Of a stretch of DNA of 50,030 bases, positions 16,641 to 24,533 are shown in pieces. Origin of the DNA: Candidatus Anaerostipes excrementavium (GTDB taxonomy: Bacteria; Bacillota; Clostridia; Lachnospirales; Lachnospiraceae); assembly GCA_019114985.1 (NCBI GenBank), contig DXEM01000028.1, positions 1 to 50,030 on the forward strand, in the 5' to 3' direction. The translations under genes and the position numbers were made by a program. Within the stretch, counting starts at the first letter, position 1. Each line of letters opens with the position of its first letter. The notes under the pieces are model-generated. The model did no database searches and was not told the DNA's origin. It worked only from the letters and a program-made list of their open reading frames with translations.

Positions 16641-17186
16641 TTATAATTCATCTTCAAAAAGAATCCGATCCATCTGCACATCATGAGGATCTGTTGGAAT
16701 CTGATCCATCATGACCTTTTTCCAGCAGAGGGATACTTTAAAAAAATCCGTATCTTCCAGATATCGGTCATAATAACCTGCGCCATGGCCCAGCCGCCGA
16801 TGATTCAAATCCGCTGATACACATGGAATAACCCCAAACTGTATTTCCTCTTTGTCCATCACTCTGGTGCCAGAAATCGGCTCCATAATCCCATACATTC
16901 CTTTCTTAAGCTGCTGAAAAGAAGTGAGCTCTCTGACTTCCATCCTTCCTTTCCCAAGGCATAAAGGAACGCCGACTTTTTTTCCACACTCCAAAGCATG
17001 TCCGATGACCGGCCATGTATTTACTTCCTCAGCGGTGCTTACATAGCAAAAAATCGTCTCTGCCTGCTGATATTCTTCCATTTGTATCAATTTTTGAAAA
17101 ATCGATTGGTTTGCTTGTTCTATATATAAAGGCTCTAACTGCTTTTTTCTGCTGCCGACCAAACGCCTCGCCTGCTCTTTTGTCAT
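16641..17186 (-). CDS. 5-formyltetrahydrofolate cyclo-ligase
   Basis: A 181-residue enzyme that converts 5-formyl-THF to 5,10-methenyl-THF with ATP, part of one-carbon metabolism. The signature RLGHGAGYYDRYL lies at about 125-137, and the N-terminal basic RKKQL and the substrate-binding FGVIPCV are typical. The start at 17186 follows GGAGGGGAAAGG; the frame extends eight codons upstream. A hairpin (17215-17250) lies between it and fruK, so its transcription may depend on read-through or an unseen promoter. Confidence 0.88.
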   Translation of the reverse strand: MTKEQARRLVGSRKKQLEPLYIEQANQSIFQKLIQMEEYQQAETIFCYVSTAEEVNTWPVIGHALECGKKVGVPLCLGKGRMEVRELTSFQQLKKGMYGIMEPISGTRVMDKEEIQFGVIPCVSADLNHRRLGHGAGYYDRYLEDTDFFKVSLCWKKVMMDQIPTDPHDVQMDRILFEDEL

Positions 17187-17214
17187 CTTCCTTTCCCCTC
17201 CGTTCTGCACACAA

Positions 17215-17250
17215 AATAAGCCTGCCGGAATTCACCGGTCAGGCTTATTG
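17215..17250 (-). terminator. Hairpin between fruK and the cyclo-ligase gene
   Basis: A stem of about 14 bp with a one-base bulge (AATAAGCCTG-CCGG with its complement) surrounds a 6-base loop. On the minus strand ATTTTG follows. It is probably a partial terminator after fruK. Confidence 0.6.
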
Positions 17251-17263
17251 TATCACATTTTAT

Positions 17264-18169
17264 CTATAATTGTTTATAAAGTTCCATGATCTTTTCCCCA
17301 GTCGCCAAATCCTCTGAAAAAGCGCTGGCGCTTCCTGCTGCCGTTCCCATTTTCAGCGCTTCTTCATAATTGCCGTCACTCTTTAAATATCCGGTGATAA
17401 ATCCGGCTACCATAGAATCTCCGGCGCCGACAGAATTCTTCACTTCCCCTTTCGGACATGGAGAAATATGAACTTCCCCTTCTTCCGTAATCAGAATCGC
17501 TCCGTCTCCTGCCATAGAAACCAGCACATTCCTTGCACCTTTGTCCTGAAGCTTCTTTGCATACTCAATGATCTGATCATTGCCTTCCAAAACAATTCCG
17601 AACATTTCTCCCAGTTCATGATTATTCGGTTTGATCAAAAATGGATGATATTTCAAAACGTTCAGCAGAAGATCTTTTGTCGCATCCACCACGATCTGGA
17701 TATCTTTATCCTGCAGGCGTTCCATAATCCTTTCATAAATATCTTCCGGAAGGCTTGCCGGAATACTTCCTGCTAAGACCAACATGTCTCCATCTTCCAG
17801 CTGATCTAATTTGCGGAACATCTGCTCTAATTCATCCTCATGGATGACCGGACCCTGTCCGTTGATCTCACTTTCTTCATTAGATTTAATCTTTACATTA
17901 ATCCTAGTCATTCCTTCCCGAAGACGAATGAAATCCGGCTGGAAACCAAGTTCTTTCGCTCCCGCTTCAATGGCGTCCCCGGTGAATCCGGCAATGAAAC
18001 CAAGTCCTACGCTGTCAATTCCCAGATTGGACAATACGTTGGATACATTAATTCCTTTTCCGCCGCAATAGACATCTTCCCGTGTCGTCCGATTCACCAT
18101 CCCTAATGTCAGATCATTGACTTTAATCACATAATCGATGGCCGGATTGAATGTTACTGTGTAAATCAT
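17264..18169 (-). CDS. fruK: 1-phosphofructokinase
   Basis: A 301-residue PfkB-family kinase that phosphorylates fructose 1-phosphate to fructose 1,6-bisphosphate after PTS import of fructose. Seen are the N-terminal TFNPAIDY typical of this subgroup, the GGKGINVS sugar-binding motif (about 37-44), KPNNHELGEMFG, and the C-terminal GAGDSMVAGF with the catalytic Asp. The ATG overlaps the fruR stop by four bases, so translation is coupled. Unusually, no fruA (fructose-specific PTS IIABC) follows; next comes a hairpin and the cyclo-ligase gene. Confidence 0.92.
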   Translation of the reverse strand: MIYTVTFNPAIDYVIKVNDLTLGMVNRTTREDVYCGGKGINVSNVLSNLGIDSVGLGFIAGFTGDAIEAGAKELGFQPDFIRLREGMTRINVKIKSNEESEINGQGPVIHEDELEQMFRKLDQLEDGDMLVLAGSIPASLPEDIYERIMERLQDKDIQIVVDATKDLLLNVLKYHPFLIKPNNHELGEMFGIVLEGNDQIIEYAKKLQDKGARNVLVSMAGDGAILITEEGEVHISPCPKGEVKNSVGAGDSMVAGFITGYLKSDGNYEEALKMGTAAGSASAFSEDLATGEKIMELYKQL

Positions 18170-18912
18170 GAAAATACCTCCTTGATTGTTGTCAGTGTCC
18201 GATATCGAATATCATCCAGCTGTTCTGTAATAATTTCCGCTTCCTGGATATCCGCGAACTTTACAGAAGATATCTGGTTGAATTTACTTTTATCTGCCAA
18301 GACGATTGCCCGATTGGAATGGCGCAGCGCCTTTTTCTTCACTGCCGCCTCCTTCGGATCCGGCGTGGTGAATCCTCGCTCTGTGTCAATGCCATTTGCC
18401 CCGAAAAAACCAATGGAAAAATTATATTTTTCCAGATTATCCAAAGCATCTTCTCCGATGATTGCTTCGGTCACCGCCTTAACTTCGCCTCCCAACAGAA
18501 AAACCCGATATCCGGAATTCATTAATTTCCTTGCATGACTGATTCCATTGGTAACATATACCGCTCCTTTTTCTGTCAGATAATCGATCATAAGCTCTGT
18601 TGTGGTCCCTGCATCGATATAGACAAAATCTTCCGCAGAGATACATCCGGCCGCATAACGGGCAATCTCTCTCTTCTCACAGAGCTGTTTTCCGGATTTC
18701 TGAGCCACTGCTTCTTCCCGCGACAATATCGACTTTACCGCAGTTGCTCCGCCGTGAACTTTAATCAACAGTCCCTGTTTATGAAGCGCAGTCAGGTCTC
18801 TTCTAATGGTTGATTCTGAAATATTCAGCTTCTTCGTCAATTCCGCTACCGTTACCGACTGTTCCGTTCGAAGCAGCTCTAAAATCTTCTCGAATCTCTC
18901 TTGAGCCAGCAT
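18166..18912 (-). CDS. fruR: DeoR family regulator, FruR type
   Basis: A 248-residue DeoR/GlpR-type repressor: an N-terminal winged helix-turn-helix (about 6-58, with STIRRDLTALHKQG) and a C-terminal sugar-phosphate-sensing domain (about 75-235, with YIDAGTTTE and FFGANGID). It is co-transcribed with fruK and overlaps it by four bases, and so probably controls fructose 1-phosphate metabolism in response to that compound. AGAGGTGAT precedes the ATG. The promoter region carries four 10-bp tandem repeats that overlap the -35, indicating autorepression. Confidence 0.88.
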   Translation of the reverse strand: MLAQERFEKILELLRTEQSVTVAELTKKLNISESTIRRDLTALHKQGLLIKVHGGATAVKSILSREEAVAQKSGKQLCEKREIARYAAGCISAEDFVYIDAGTTTELMIDYLTEKGAVYVTNGISHARKLMNSGYRVFLLGGEVKAVTEAIIGEDALDNLEKYNFSIGFFGANGIDTERGFTTPDPKEAAVKKKALRHSNRAIVLADKSKFNQISSVKFADIQEAEIITEQLDDIRYRTLTTIKEVFS

Positions 18913-18949
18913 ATCATCACCTCTGTCCTCTGTATTTTATTCTGTCTTT

Positions 18950-18977
18950 ATTATAACACCTCTTCAATCAAAGTCAA
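18950..18977 (-). promoter_or_regulatory. fruRK promoter
   Basis: On the minus strand TTGACT (18972-18977), 16 bases and a perfect TATAAT (18950-18955). The -35 lies inside the tandem operator repeats. Confidence 0.65.
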
Positions 18978-19000
18978 TCATTTTCAGTCACTTTCAATCA
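18964..19000 (-). promoter_or_regulatory. Tandem-repeat operator upstream of fruRK
   Basis: TCAATCA occurs at 18964, 18974, 18984 (as TCAGTCA) and 18994, exactly 10 bases apart, reading TGATTGA on the minus strand. One-turn spacing puts all copies on one DNA face, and they overlap the -35. DeoR-family proteins bind such direct repeats, so FruR is the likely ligand (inference). The last copy reaches the stop codon of the upstream permease gene. Confidence 0.65.
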
Positions 19001-21076
19001 TTCATTTTTACTTTTTAACATAGACTTGCTTCCAAAATAAGTAGCAATCATATATCCGCCATAGATAATCAGCAGCACTGCCATGGATTTCAAGACTGCG
19101 TCTACAATATCCATATGCCCCATTGTGGAGATCAGCTCTGACGCTACCTTAATTCCTACGTAAGAATGTACCAGAGCCAGACTCATTGGAATCAGAAAGT
19201 AAATAATAATTTGTGATTTAATCGCTCCTCGAATCATTTTCTCATCGGTTCCGATATGTTCCAAAAGCCGGTACTTCGGAATATTGTCATTATTCTCACT
19301 TAGCTGCTGCAAAGCAAGGACAGCTGCGCTTGTGATCAAAAATACCATACCGATATAAATTGCGACATAAGTAACAATTGCACTCAAGCCTGCTCCTTGT
19401 TCATATACATCCTCTCGGGATAAGTCGGCTGAATACGGAGTATTCTCATAAAATCCACCCTCGGCTTCGTTTTTATAAATGCGGTCCAGCTTTTTCGATA
19501 AGGTCTTTGAATAATCGGAAGAAGAAGCTTTCCACATGATATTCACATATCGATAGACCGGCTGCACCTGAAGCTGATTGACAATATCATCCGCTGCAAC
19601 AATCGATCCTGCATCCATTTGAATCGATGAATTGGTATAACAGTCCTCCAGAACATAGGACAGCGGTTTCATTTTCTTTCCGTTTAATGTAATTTCCTGC
19701 CGATCTTCTACCGCCTCTTCATACGCATCTCTCACATTTTCATAATTGCAGCTGACCGCGTATTGATTCTTCCCTAGTTTGATTGGCTTCTTCCCTACAG
19801 ATTTTAAAAATCGATTATAATCGGACAGCTTGATCACCGAAATATTTCCATCCAGAAAACGATCAACTTCATCACCCGGAAAACTGCAAAGATCTTCTCT
19901 TCCTTCCAAAAACGGCGCCATCGTTAAATTCCGATCTTTCCCTTCTGTCTGCGTATAAAGAGTGATCGATTGAATCGAATCCGCATATGCTTCAATTTCA
20001 ATTCCTTCCCTCTCTAAATCCTTTAACAGTTCTTGCTGATTCTTTATATTTCCCTCTTCATCTGCATTTAAATAAAAGGAATAATCATACGGCGTTACTT
20101 TCTCCAAATCGCTGTTTACGGTTTTTGCCATTCCGGTTCCCGTAGCAAATGCACAAATCGCCAAGAACAGCATCAGACACAGCATCGTCATGGATAAAAA
20201 TGTTGTTGTAATCTTCGAATGAATCTGACGGAAGATAAAAATATTCAGCCCTTTATAATAAAAAGATTTTTTCACCCTTGCAAGATTAAGCATAAACCCT
20301 GACAAAGAAAAGAAGAACAAAAAGGTTCCTATAAAACCGCATACAATACTCATACGGAACTGTAAATCTACCTCTAACATTCCGTTTTCTATAATATTAT
20401 AGTAGCCAAAGCCAATGCACGCGATCGAAATTACAAAAATAACGATGGACTGCCACAGACTTTTTAACCTTAATTTTTGATTCTTTTTCCCCGCATGAAT
20501 CAAATCTATGATTTTATATTTTGAAATTGAAATACTGTTAAACAGCATAACGATTACAAAAATAATCACAAAATATAATATTGTCTGGAGAAACGCTTCC
20601 TGGGAAAATACAAACTGAAATTCTTTCATTTCCACAGCGAACATCCTTGCAGTTAAGATGGAGAATCCCTGAGCTAAAAAAATTCCTGCTGCCAATCCTG
20701 CTGCCAGAGCAAAGATCCCAATCAATAAAGTTTCTAAAATCAGGATTCTGGAGACCTGCCGCTTCTCCATTCCAAGCAGAAGATAGATTCCCATTTCTTT
20801 ATGCCGGCGCTTCATCAAATATTGGTTCGCGTAAATAATCAGCAATCCAAGGATAACTGCCACAAAAATAGAGATTCCGCTGATCATTGTCTGAACCAAT
20901 TCCATCATTTTTCTCTGGCTCTCATTCATTTCCAACATAGCCTGCTGACTATGAATCGAATTAAACAGATAAAAAAGACAGATTCCAAATGTCAAAGTTA
21001 AAAAGTAAATCGTATAATCTTTTAGACTTTTCTTTACATTATGGAGTGCAATCTTAAAATACATTCGTACTGTCAC
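18998..21076 (-). CDS. BceB-type ABC transporter permease
   Basis: A 692-residue FtsX-type permease with the ten-helix topology of BceB proteins: helices near 18-38, 55-80, 105-135, 155-180, 205-225, 235-260 and 285-310, a large extracellular domain at about 320-545, and three C-terminal helices. With its ATPase it would act in resistance to cell-wall-active antimicrobial peptides (bacitracin or lantibiotic type) and in sensing them through a linked kinase. It overlaps the ATPase gene by 23 bases. A BceS-like kinase and BceR-like regulator lie 2.4 kb upstream, separated by three other genes. Confidence 0.88.
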   Translation of the reverse strand: MTVRMYFKIALHNVKKSLKDYTIYFLTLTFGICLFYLFNSIHSQQAMLEMNESQRKMMELVQTMISGISIFVAVILGLLIIYANQYLMKRRHKEMGIYLLLGMEKRQVSRILILETLLIGIFALAAGLAAGIFLAQGFSILTARMFAVEMKEFQFVFSQEAFLQTILYFVIIFVIVMLFNSISISKYKIIDLIHAGKKNQKLRLKSLWQSIVIFVISIACIGFGYYNIIENGMLEVDLQFRMSIVCGFIGTFLFFFSLSGFMLNLARVKKSFYYKGLNIFIFRQIHSKITTTFLSMTMLCLMLFLAICAFATGTGMAKTVNSDLEKVTPYDYSFYLNADEEGNIKNQQELLKDLEREGIEIEAYADSIQSITLYTQTEGKDRNLTMAPFLEGREDLCSFPGDEVDRFLDGNISVIKLSDYNRFLKSVGKKPIKLGKNQYAVSCNYENVRDAYEEAVEDRQEITLNGKKMKPLSYVLEDCYTNSSIQMDAGSIVAADDIVNQLQVQPVYRYVNIMWKASSSDYSKTLSKKLDRIYKNEAEGGFYENTPYSADLSREDVYEQGAGLSAIVTYVAIYIGMVFLITSAAVLALQQLSENNDNIPKYRLLEHIGTDEKMIRGAIKSQIIIYFLIPMSLALVHSYVGIKVASELISTMGHMDIVDAVLKSMAVLLIIYGGYMIATYFGSKSMLKSKNE

Positions 21077-21821
21077 CTCCCAGCAAGGTCACGACCTCAA
21101 TAATTTTATCGAAAAACTGTTTTCTGCTATCGTTTCCTCGAATCAGCTCATTAAAAATTTTACCGTCTTTGATGAATAAAATTCTTTTGCAGTAGCTGGC
21201 GGTAAAGGCGTCATGCGTTACCATCAGAATCGTCGCATTTAATTCCAGATTCAAGGTTTCAATGCTGTCCAAAAACATCCTGGCTGATTTGCTGTCCAAC
21301 GCTCCTGTCGGTTCATCTGCCAGGATCATGGAAGGATTGGAAACAATTGCTCTTGCACAAGCAGTTCTTTGCTTCTGTCCTCCGGATACCTGATACGGAT
21401 ATTTCTCCAGGATATCTCCAATCATTAAACGTTCCGCAATCGATCTGACCCTGTCATCTACCTCATTTGCCGGCGTCTTCATAATCGTCAGTGCAAGGGC
21501 AATATTCTCATAGATTGTTAACGTATCCAGCAGGTTAAAGTCCTGAAAAATAAATCCCAACTGTTCTCGTCGAAACTTTGACAACTGCTTCCCTTTCAGC
21601 TTCGTAATATCCTCACCATTGACCAGAATCCGGCCGGAAGTCACTTTATCAATCGTAGAGATACAATTAAGCAAAGTGGTCTTTCCGCTTCCGGATGCAC
21701 CCATAATTCCCACATATTCTCCCGATTCCACATCAAAACTGATCCGATTGATCGCCTTTGTGATATTTCCTTTGTTTCCATAATATTTTTCTATATTTTT
21801 TACTTCAAGCACTGGTTTCAT
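21054..21821 (-). CDS. BceA-type ABC transporter ATP-binding protein
   Basis: A 255-residue ATPase of the MacB/BceA group. Walker A is GASGSGKTT, the Q-loop region FIFQDFNLLDTLT is typical, the signature is SGGQKQR, and Walker B runs ILADEPTGALD. The start at 21821 has AAGGAG upstream; the frame reaches 21833. It is translated just before, and overlaps, the permease gene. Its promoter region carries a direct repeat upstream of a weak -35, which suggests activation by a response regulator. Confidence 0.9.
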   Translation of the reverse strand: MKPVLEVKNIEKYYGNKGNITKAINRISFDVESGEYVGIMGASGSGKTTLLNCISTIDKVTSGRILVNGEDITKLKGKQLSKFRREQLGFIFQDFNLLDTLTIYENIALALTIMKTPANEVDDRVRSIAERLMIGDILEKYPYQVSGGQKQRTACARAIVSNPSMILADEPTGALDSKSARMFLDSIETLNLELNATILMVTHDAFTASYCKRILFIKDGKIFNELIRGNDSRKQFFDKIIEVVTLLGGDSTNVF

Positions 21822-21870
21822 TTTGATCCTCACTCCTTTTTTGTGTATTTGTTTCTTATTGCTTTTCTTT

Positions 21871-21926
21871 AATATAGCATTTGCTATCTTATTCTTCCAT
21901 CGAATTTGCTTACACGAATCTTACAC
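21871..21926 (-). promoter_or_regulatory. Putative regulator-activated promoter of the bceAB-like operon
   Basis: On the minus strand a TATATT -10 (21871-21876) lacks a good -35 at 16-18 bases. Just upstream, GTGTAA occurs twice, 11 bases apart (21910-21915 and 21921-21926 on the plus strand as TTACAC). Direct repeats of about one turn next to a poor -35 fit binding of an OmpR-type activator such as the regulator at 24.5-25.2 kb. Confidence 0.45.
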
Positions 21927-21948
21927 TCCTGTCATTTTCCATCTGCCA

Positions 21949-21977
21949 TTGTCTTTTCTTTCCAAAACCTTTATACT
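21949..21977 (+). promoter_or_regulatory. Promoter of the cupin gene
   Basis: TTGTCT (21949-21954), 17 bases, TATACT (21972-21977), then GGAGGT before the ATG at 22017. Confidence 0.55.
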
Positions 21978-22016
21978 TAAATGAAACGATAATATGAAAC
22001 GAACGGAGGTAGCAGC

Positions 22017-22367
22017 ATGTATCTAAAAAATGAAGATGTAAAGATGGAAGCCGTTGAAAATGCAAGAGGCGGAAAAGGAACGATTTATAAGACCAGTTTC
22101 CTTACCAAGACTGAGATGAAGGACAGCAGCCGTCTGTTTGGAAAGATTATCATTCCGCCTGGATGTTCTTTCGGGTATCACGAGCATGAAAATGAAGGCG
22201 AAGCCTATCACATCATCCAGGGTACCGGTCTTTACAATGACAACGGAACAACTTATGAAGTCCATGCCGGCGATACAACTTATACGATGAGCGGATGCGG
22301 ACACGGAATCGAAAATATCGGCGATGATGATCTTATTATGTTTGCTTTGATTTTATTGGATAAGTAA
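22017..22367 (+). CDS. Small cupin-domain protein
   Basis: A 116-residue single-domain cupin. The first cupin motif is seen as GYHEHENEGEAYHIIQGTG (about 59-77), with two His and a Glu as presumed metal ligands, and the second around HAGDTTYTMSGCGHGIEN (about 83-100). Such proteins may be isomerases, dioxygenases or regulators; nothing here specifies the substrate. GGAGGT precedes the ATG. The gene stands alone on the strand opposite to the surrounding operons and is followed by a strong hairpin. Confidence 0.85.
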   Translation: MYLKNEDVKMEAVENARGGKGTIYKTSFLTKTEMKDSSRLFGKIIIPPGCSFGYHEHENEGEAYHIIQGTGLYNDNGTTYEVHAGDTTYTMSGCGHGIENIGDDDLIMFALILLDK

Positions 22368-22378
22368 AAGAATAAAAT

Positions 22379-22424
22379 AAAAAAAATCAGCCATACTATG
22401 TTTTGAAAGGGGCTGATTTTTTTA
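22379..22424 (+). terminator. Terminator after the cupin gene (probably bidirectional)
   Basis: AAAAAATCAGCC (about 22381-22392) pairs with GGCTGATTTTTTT (about 22411-22423), ending in a run of seven T. Its 3' arm runs into the start codon of the next small gene. Confidence 0.8.
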
Positions 22425-22639
22425 TGGAGAAAAAGAAAAAACGTCAATTGACCAATGAAGAAATTGACGATCATATTTTTGATTACTGTAACGTGTGTTC
22501 CGCATCCGACTGTACCGGATTGATCCGGGTGGAACCGGCAACCGATGAAGAGGATGAAGCTTATCTGGACCTCTACCCTTATAAGCCTCCTTTTATTCCG
22601 GAAGACGTGGAAACAACAGAGGATGATGAAACAATATAA
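22424..22639 (+). CDS. Small acidic hypothetical protein, 71 aa
   Basis: A 71-residue protein with a Lys-rich start and a strongly acidic C-terminal half. A C-x2-C-x5-C pattern (YCNVCSASDCTGLI, about 22-35) suggests metal binding or redox chemistry. I do not recognise the family by name. The ATG at 22424 has GGGG about 11 bases upstream, but this lies at the 3' arm of the preceding terminator, so translation might be controlled by that structure. An in-frame TTG at 22403 has no ribosome binding site. A strong terminator follows. Confidence 0.6.
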   Translation: MEKKKKRQLTNEEIDDHIFDYCNVCSASDCTGLIRVEPATDEEDEAYLDLYPYKPPFIPEDVETTEDDETI

Positions 22640-22656
22640 CAAAATACCCGTTCTAG

Positions 22657-22703
22657 TGGAGAAGCAGCATCGAATCTTTCGAATGCTGCTTCTCTCTTTG
22701 ATC
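22657..22703. terminator. Bidirectional terminator between two convergent genes
   Basis: A 12-bp perfect stem (22659-22670 with 22683-22694) extends inward with a bulge. T-rich sequence lies on the plus-strand side. It serves the 71-aa gene and possibly the convergent PHP phosphatase gene. Confidence 0.75.
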
Positions 22704-22709
22704 CATATT

Positions 22710-23498
22710 CTATTCAAACGGATGAAAGATTGGTTTCATCTGATCAAAGGTATAGATTCCTTTAAACCCGATTTCTTTCAATAGTTCCTGCATTTCCTTT
22801 ACATCCTCACCAATCCGCTTTTCATTATGAGCATCGGAACCGATCGTAATGACCTCTCCTCCCATTTCATAATATAATTCCAGAATCTCTCTGGAAGGCA
22901 TCAGACTCTTTAGCTTATACGCTTTGCTGGACGTATTAATTTCAATTCCCTTTCCATCTGGAATAATTACTTCAAAGATCTGCCGAATCTGATCTTTGAT
23001 TTTTTCAAACGGATATTCTCCTTGCTGATCGTACCGCTTAATTACATCCATATGAGCGATTACACTATAGTTTTTGTAAATCTTTGCTACGTTTAATATT
23101 TCATCATAATATTTGCGGTTATACTCTTCCTGAGTCTTTCCTTTCTGGAAGTCCTGCCGCCAAAATTCCTTATCGTCTACCTGGTGAAAAGACAAAAGTA
23201 CAAAGTCAAATGGATACTTTCGAAAAGCTTCTTCATACTCAGGAACTGTATGGACCTGAACGCCAAATTCGATGCCTGCTTTTAACGTGATCTGATCTTT
23301 GTACTTTTCCTTCATTCGGAAAAATTCCTCGAAATAGCGATCATATTCACATTGATCCACTGTAGGGATTCCATAATCCACATGTTCCGTAAAACACAGT
23401 TCATGAAGTCCGATTTTTATCGCTTGTTTAATTTCCCGTTCCATCGGACAATCTGTATCCTCACTGAAATAAGAATGTACGTGATAATCTGCCAGCAT
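22710..23498 (-). CDS. PHP-domain histidinol-phosphatase (HisJ/HisK family)
   Basis: A 262-residue PHP phosphoesterase. Metal-binding motifs are visible: DYHVHS at the start, FTEHVDYG (about 37-44), AGIEFG, SFHQ, AHMD and a final GSDAH. This is the monofunctional histidinol-phosphatase type, which makes histidinol from its phosphate in histidine synthesis; other phosphatase activities are possible, as no other his genes are nearby. It begins 15 bases after the sensor-kinase gene and seems to be the last gene of the long parA operon. Confidence 0.85.
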   Translation of the reverse strand: MLADYHVHSYFSEDTDCPMEREIKQAIKIGLHELCFTEHVDYGIPTVDQCEYDRYFEEFFRMKEKYKDQITLKAGIEFGVQVHTVPEYEEAFRKYPFDFVLLSFHQVDDKEFWRQDFQKGKTQEEYNRKYYDEILNVAKIYKNYSVIAHMDVIKRYDQQGEYPFEKIKDQIRQIFEVIIPDGKGIEINTSSKAYKLKSLMPSREILELYYEMGGEVITIGSDAHNEKRIGEDVKEMQELLKEIGFKGIYTFDQMKPIFHPFE

Positions 23499-23513
23499 AT
23501 GACCTCCTCCTGC

Positions 23514-24533
23514 TTATTCTTCTTTCTTCAAAAATGTCATAGAATTTCTCGGGAATCCAATCTGAACCACGGTTCCTTTTCCTTCTTCAGATAAGATTTG
23601 AAAGGAAAGTCCCAGTTTTTTGGACAGGCTCCTGCACAAATACAATCCCATGCCCGTCGATTTTGCATATTTTCTTCCCGTGGTACCAGTATATCCTTTT
23701 TCCATCACTTTTGGAAGGTCTTTCGCTGAAATTCCGATTCCGTTATCCTTAACTTCCAGTAAAATCCGATCATTTCTTTTTTCTGCACAAAATTCGATGG
23801 ATGGTTCTGTCTCTTTGCGATATTTTACCGCATTGATCAATAGCTGCTTTAAGATAAATTCGATCCATTTCTCATCACTGTATACGATCTGATCCATATT
23901 TTCCATTGTTATTTTTATTTTGGATTTTATCAACATTCTGGCATTGGATCGGATCACTTTTTCCACAATTTTTTTAAGATTCAGCTCCTTGACCATGTAA
24001 TCCTTTTCTACTCCGCTGCTTCTGGCGTAATATAAAGCCTGATCTAAGTAATATTCAATCTTATTTAATTCCTCTTCTATTTGTCTCATTCTTTCATCCG
24101 GATGATTCTCTGCCATTAGTCTCATAGCGGCTACCGGAGTTTTCACTTCATGAAACCACATTTCGATGTATTCCCGATATTCCACAGCTTCTTTTTTGTA
24201 AAGCAGCAAATGATCATTCGCGCTTTTACATATTTCTTCCATCCACCGATAAAATATTTTTCCCTCCTCAAAGGACGGCTCCTGAATCATCTCGAATAAA
24301 AAATATTTTTTATCCAGAGAAGAAAAATATTCTTCTAATTCTTTATAAAATTTTCTTTTGCGGAGATAATCATATGCTGCGACAATGATTTGACACAAAA
24401 CACCAATGCAGATCGTATAGATCACGGCAAAACGATCTAGCTGAAGACTCTCTAAAATGAAACCCAAAACAATTAGAAACAAGATTTGTATCAGAAGATT
24501 TACTTTGTGATCTTTGATGTATTTTATCATCAT
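23514..24533 (-). CDS. BceS-like intramembrane-sensing histidine kinase
   Basis: A 339-residue sensor kinase. Two closely spaced membrane helices (about 12-30 and 35-53) with almost no extracellular loop are the mark of intramembrane-sensing kinases that sense through a BceAB transporter. The phosphorylated His is in WFHEVKTP (near residue 128). The ATPase domain has the N-box (LLINAVKYR), G1 (DNGIGIS) and G2 (GTTGRKYAKSTGMGLYL). It overlaps the regulator gene by four bases. The likely transporter partner lies 2.4 kb downstream. Confidence 0.9.
   Translation of the reverse strand: MMIKYIKDHKVNLLIQILFLIVLGFILESLQLDRFAVIYTICIGVLCQIIVAAYDYLRKRKFYKELEEYFSSLDKKYFLFEMIQEPSFEEGKIFYRWMEEICKSANDHLLLYKKEAVEYREYIEMWFHEVKTPVAAMRLMAENHPDERMRQIEEELNKIEYYLDQALYYARSSGVEKDYMVKELNLKKIVEKVIRSNARMLIKSKIKITMENMDQIVYSDEKWIEFILKQLLINAVKYRKETEPSIEFCAEKRNDRILLEVKDNGIGISAKDLPKVMEKGYTGTTGRKYAKSTGMGLYLCRSLSKKLGLSFQILSEEGKGTVVQIGFPRNSMTFLKKEE

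Noticed and set aside
16641-17186. Cyclo-ligase gene as part of a fructose operon
   Set aside because: A hairpin separates it from fruK and the functions are unrelated; read-through is possible but no functional link is claimed.
18964-19000. Tandem TCAATCA repeats as a CRISPR or satellite
   Set aside because: Units are 10 bases without spacers and sit on a promoter; an operator explains them better.
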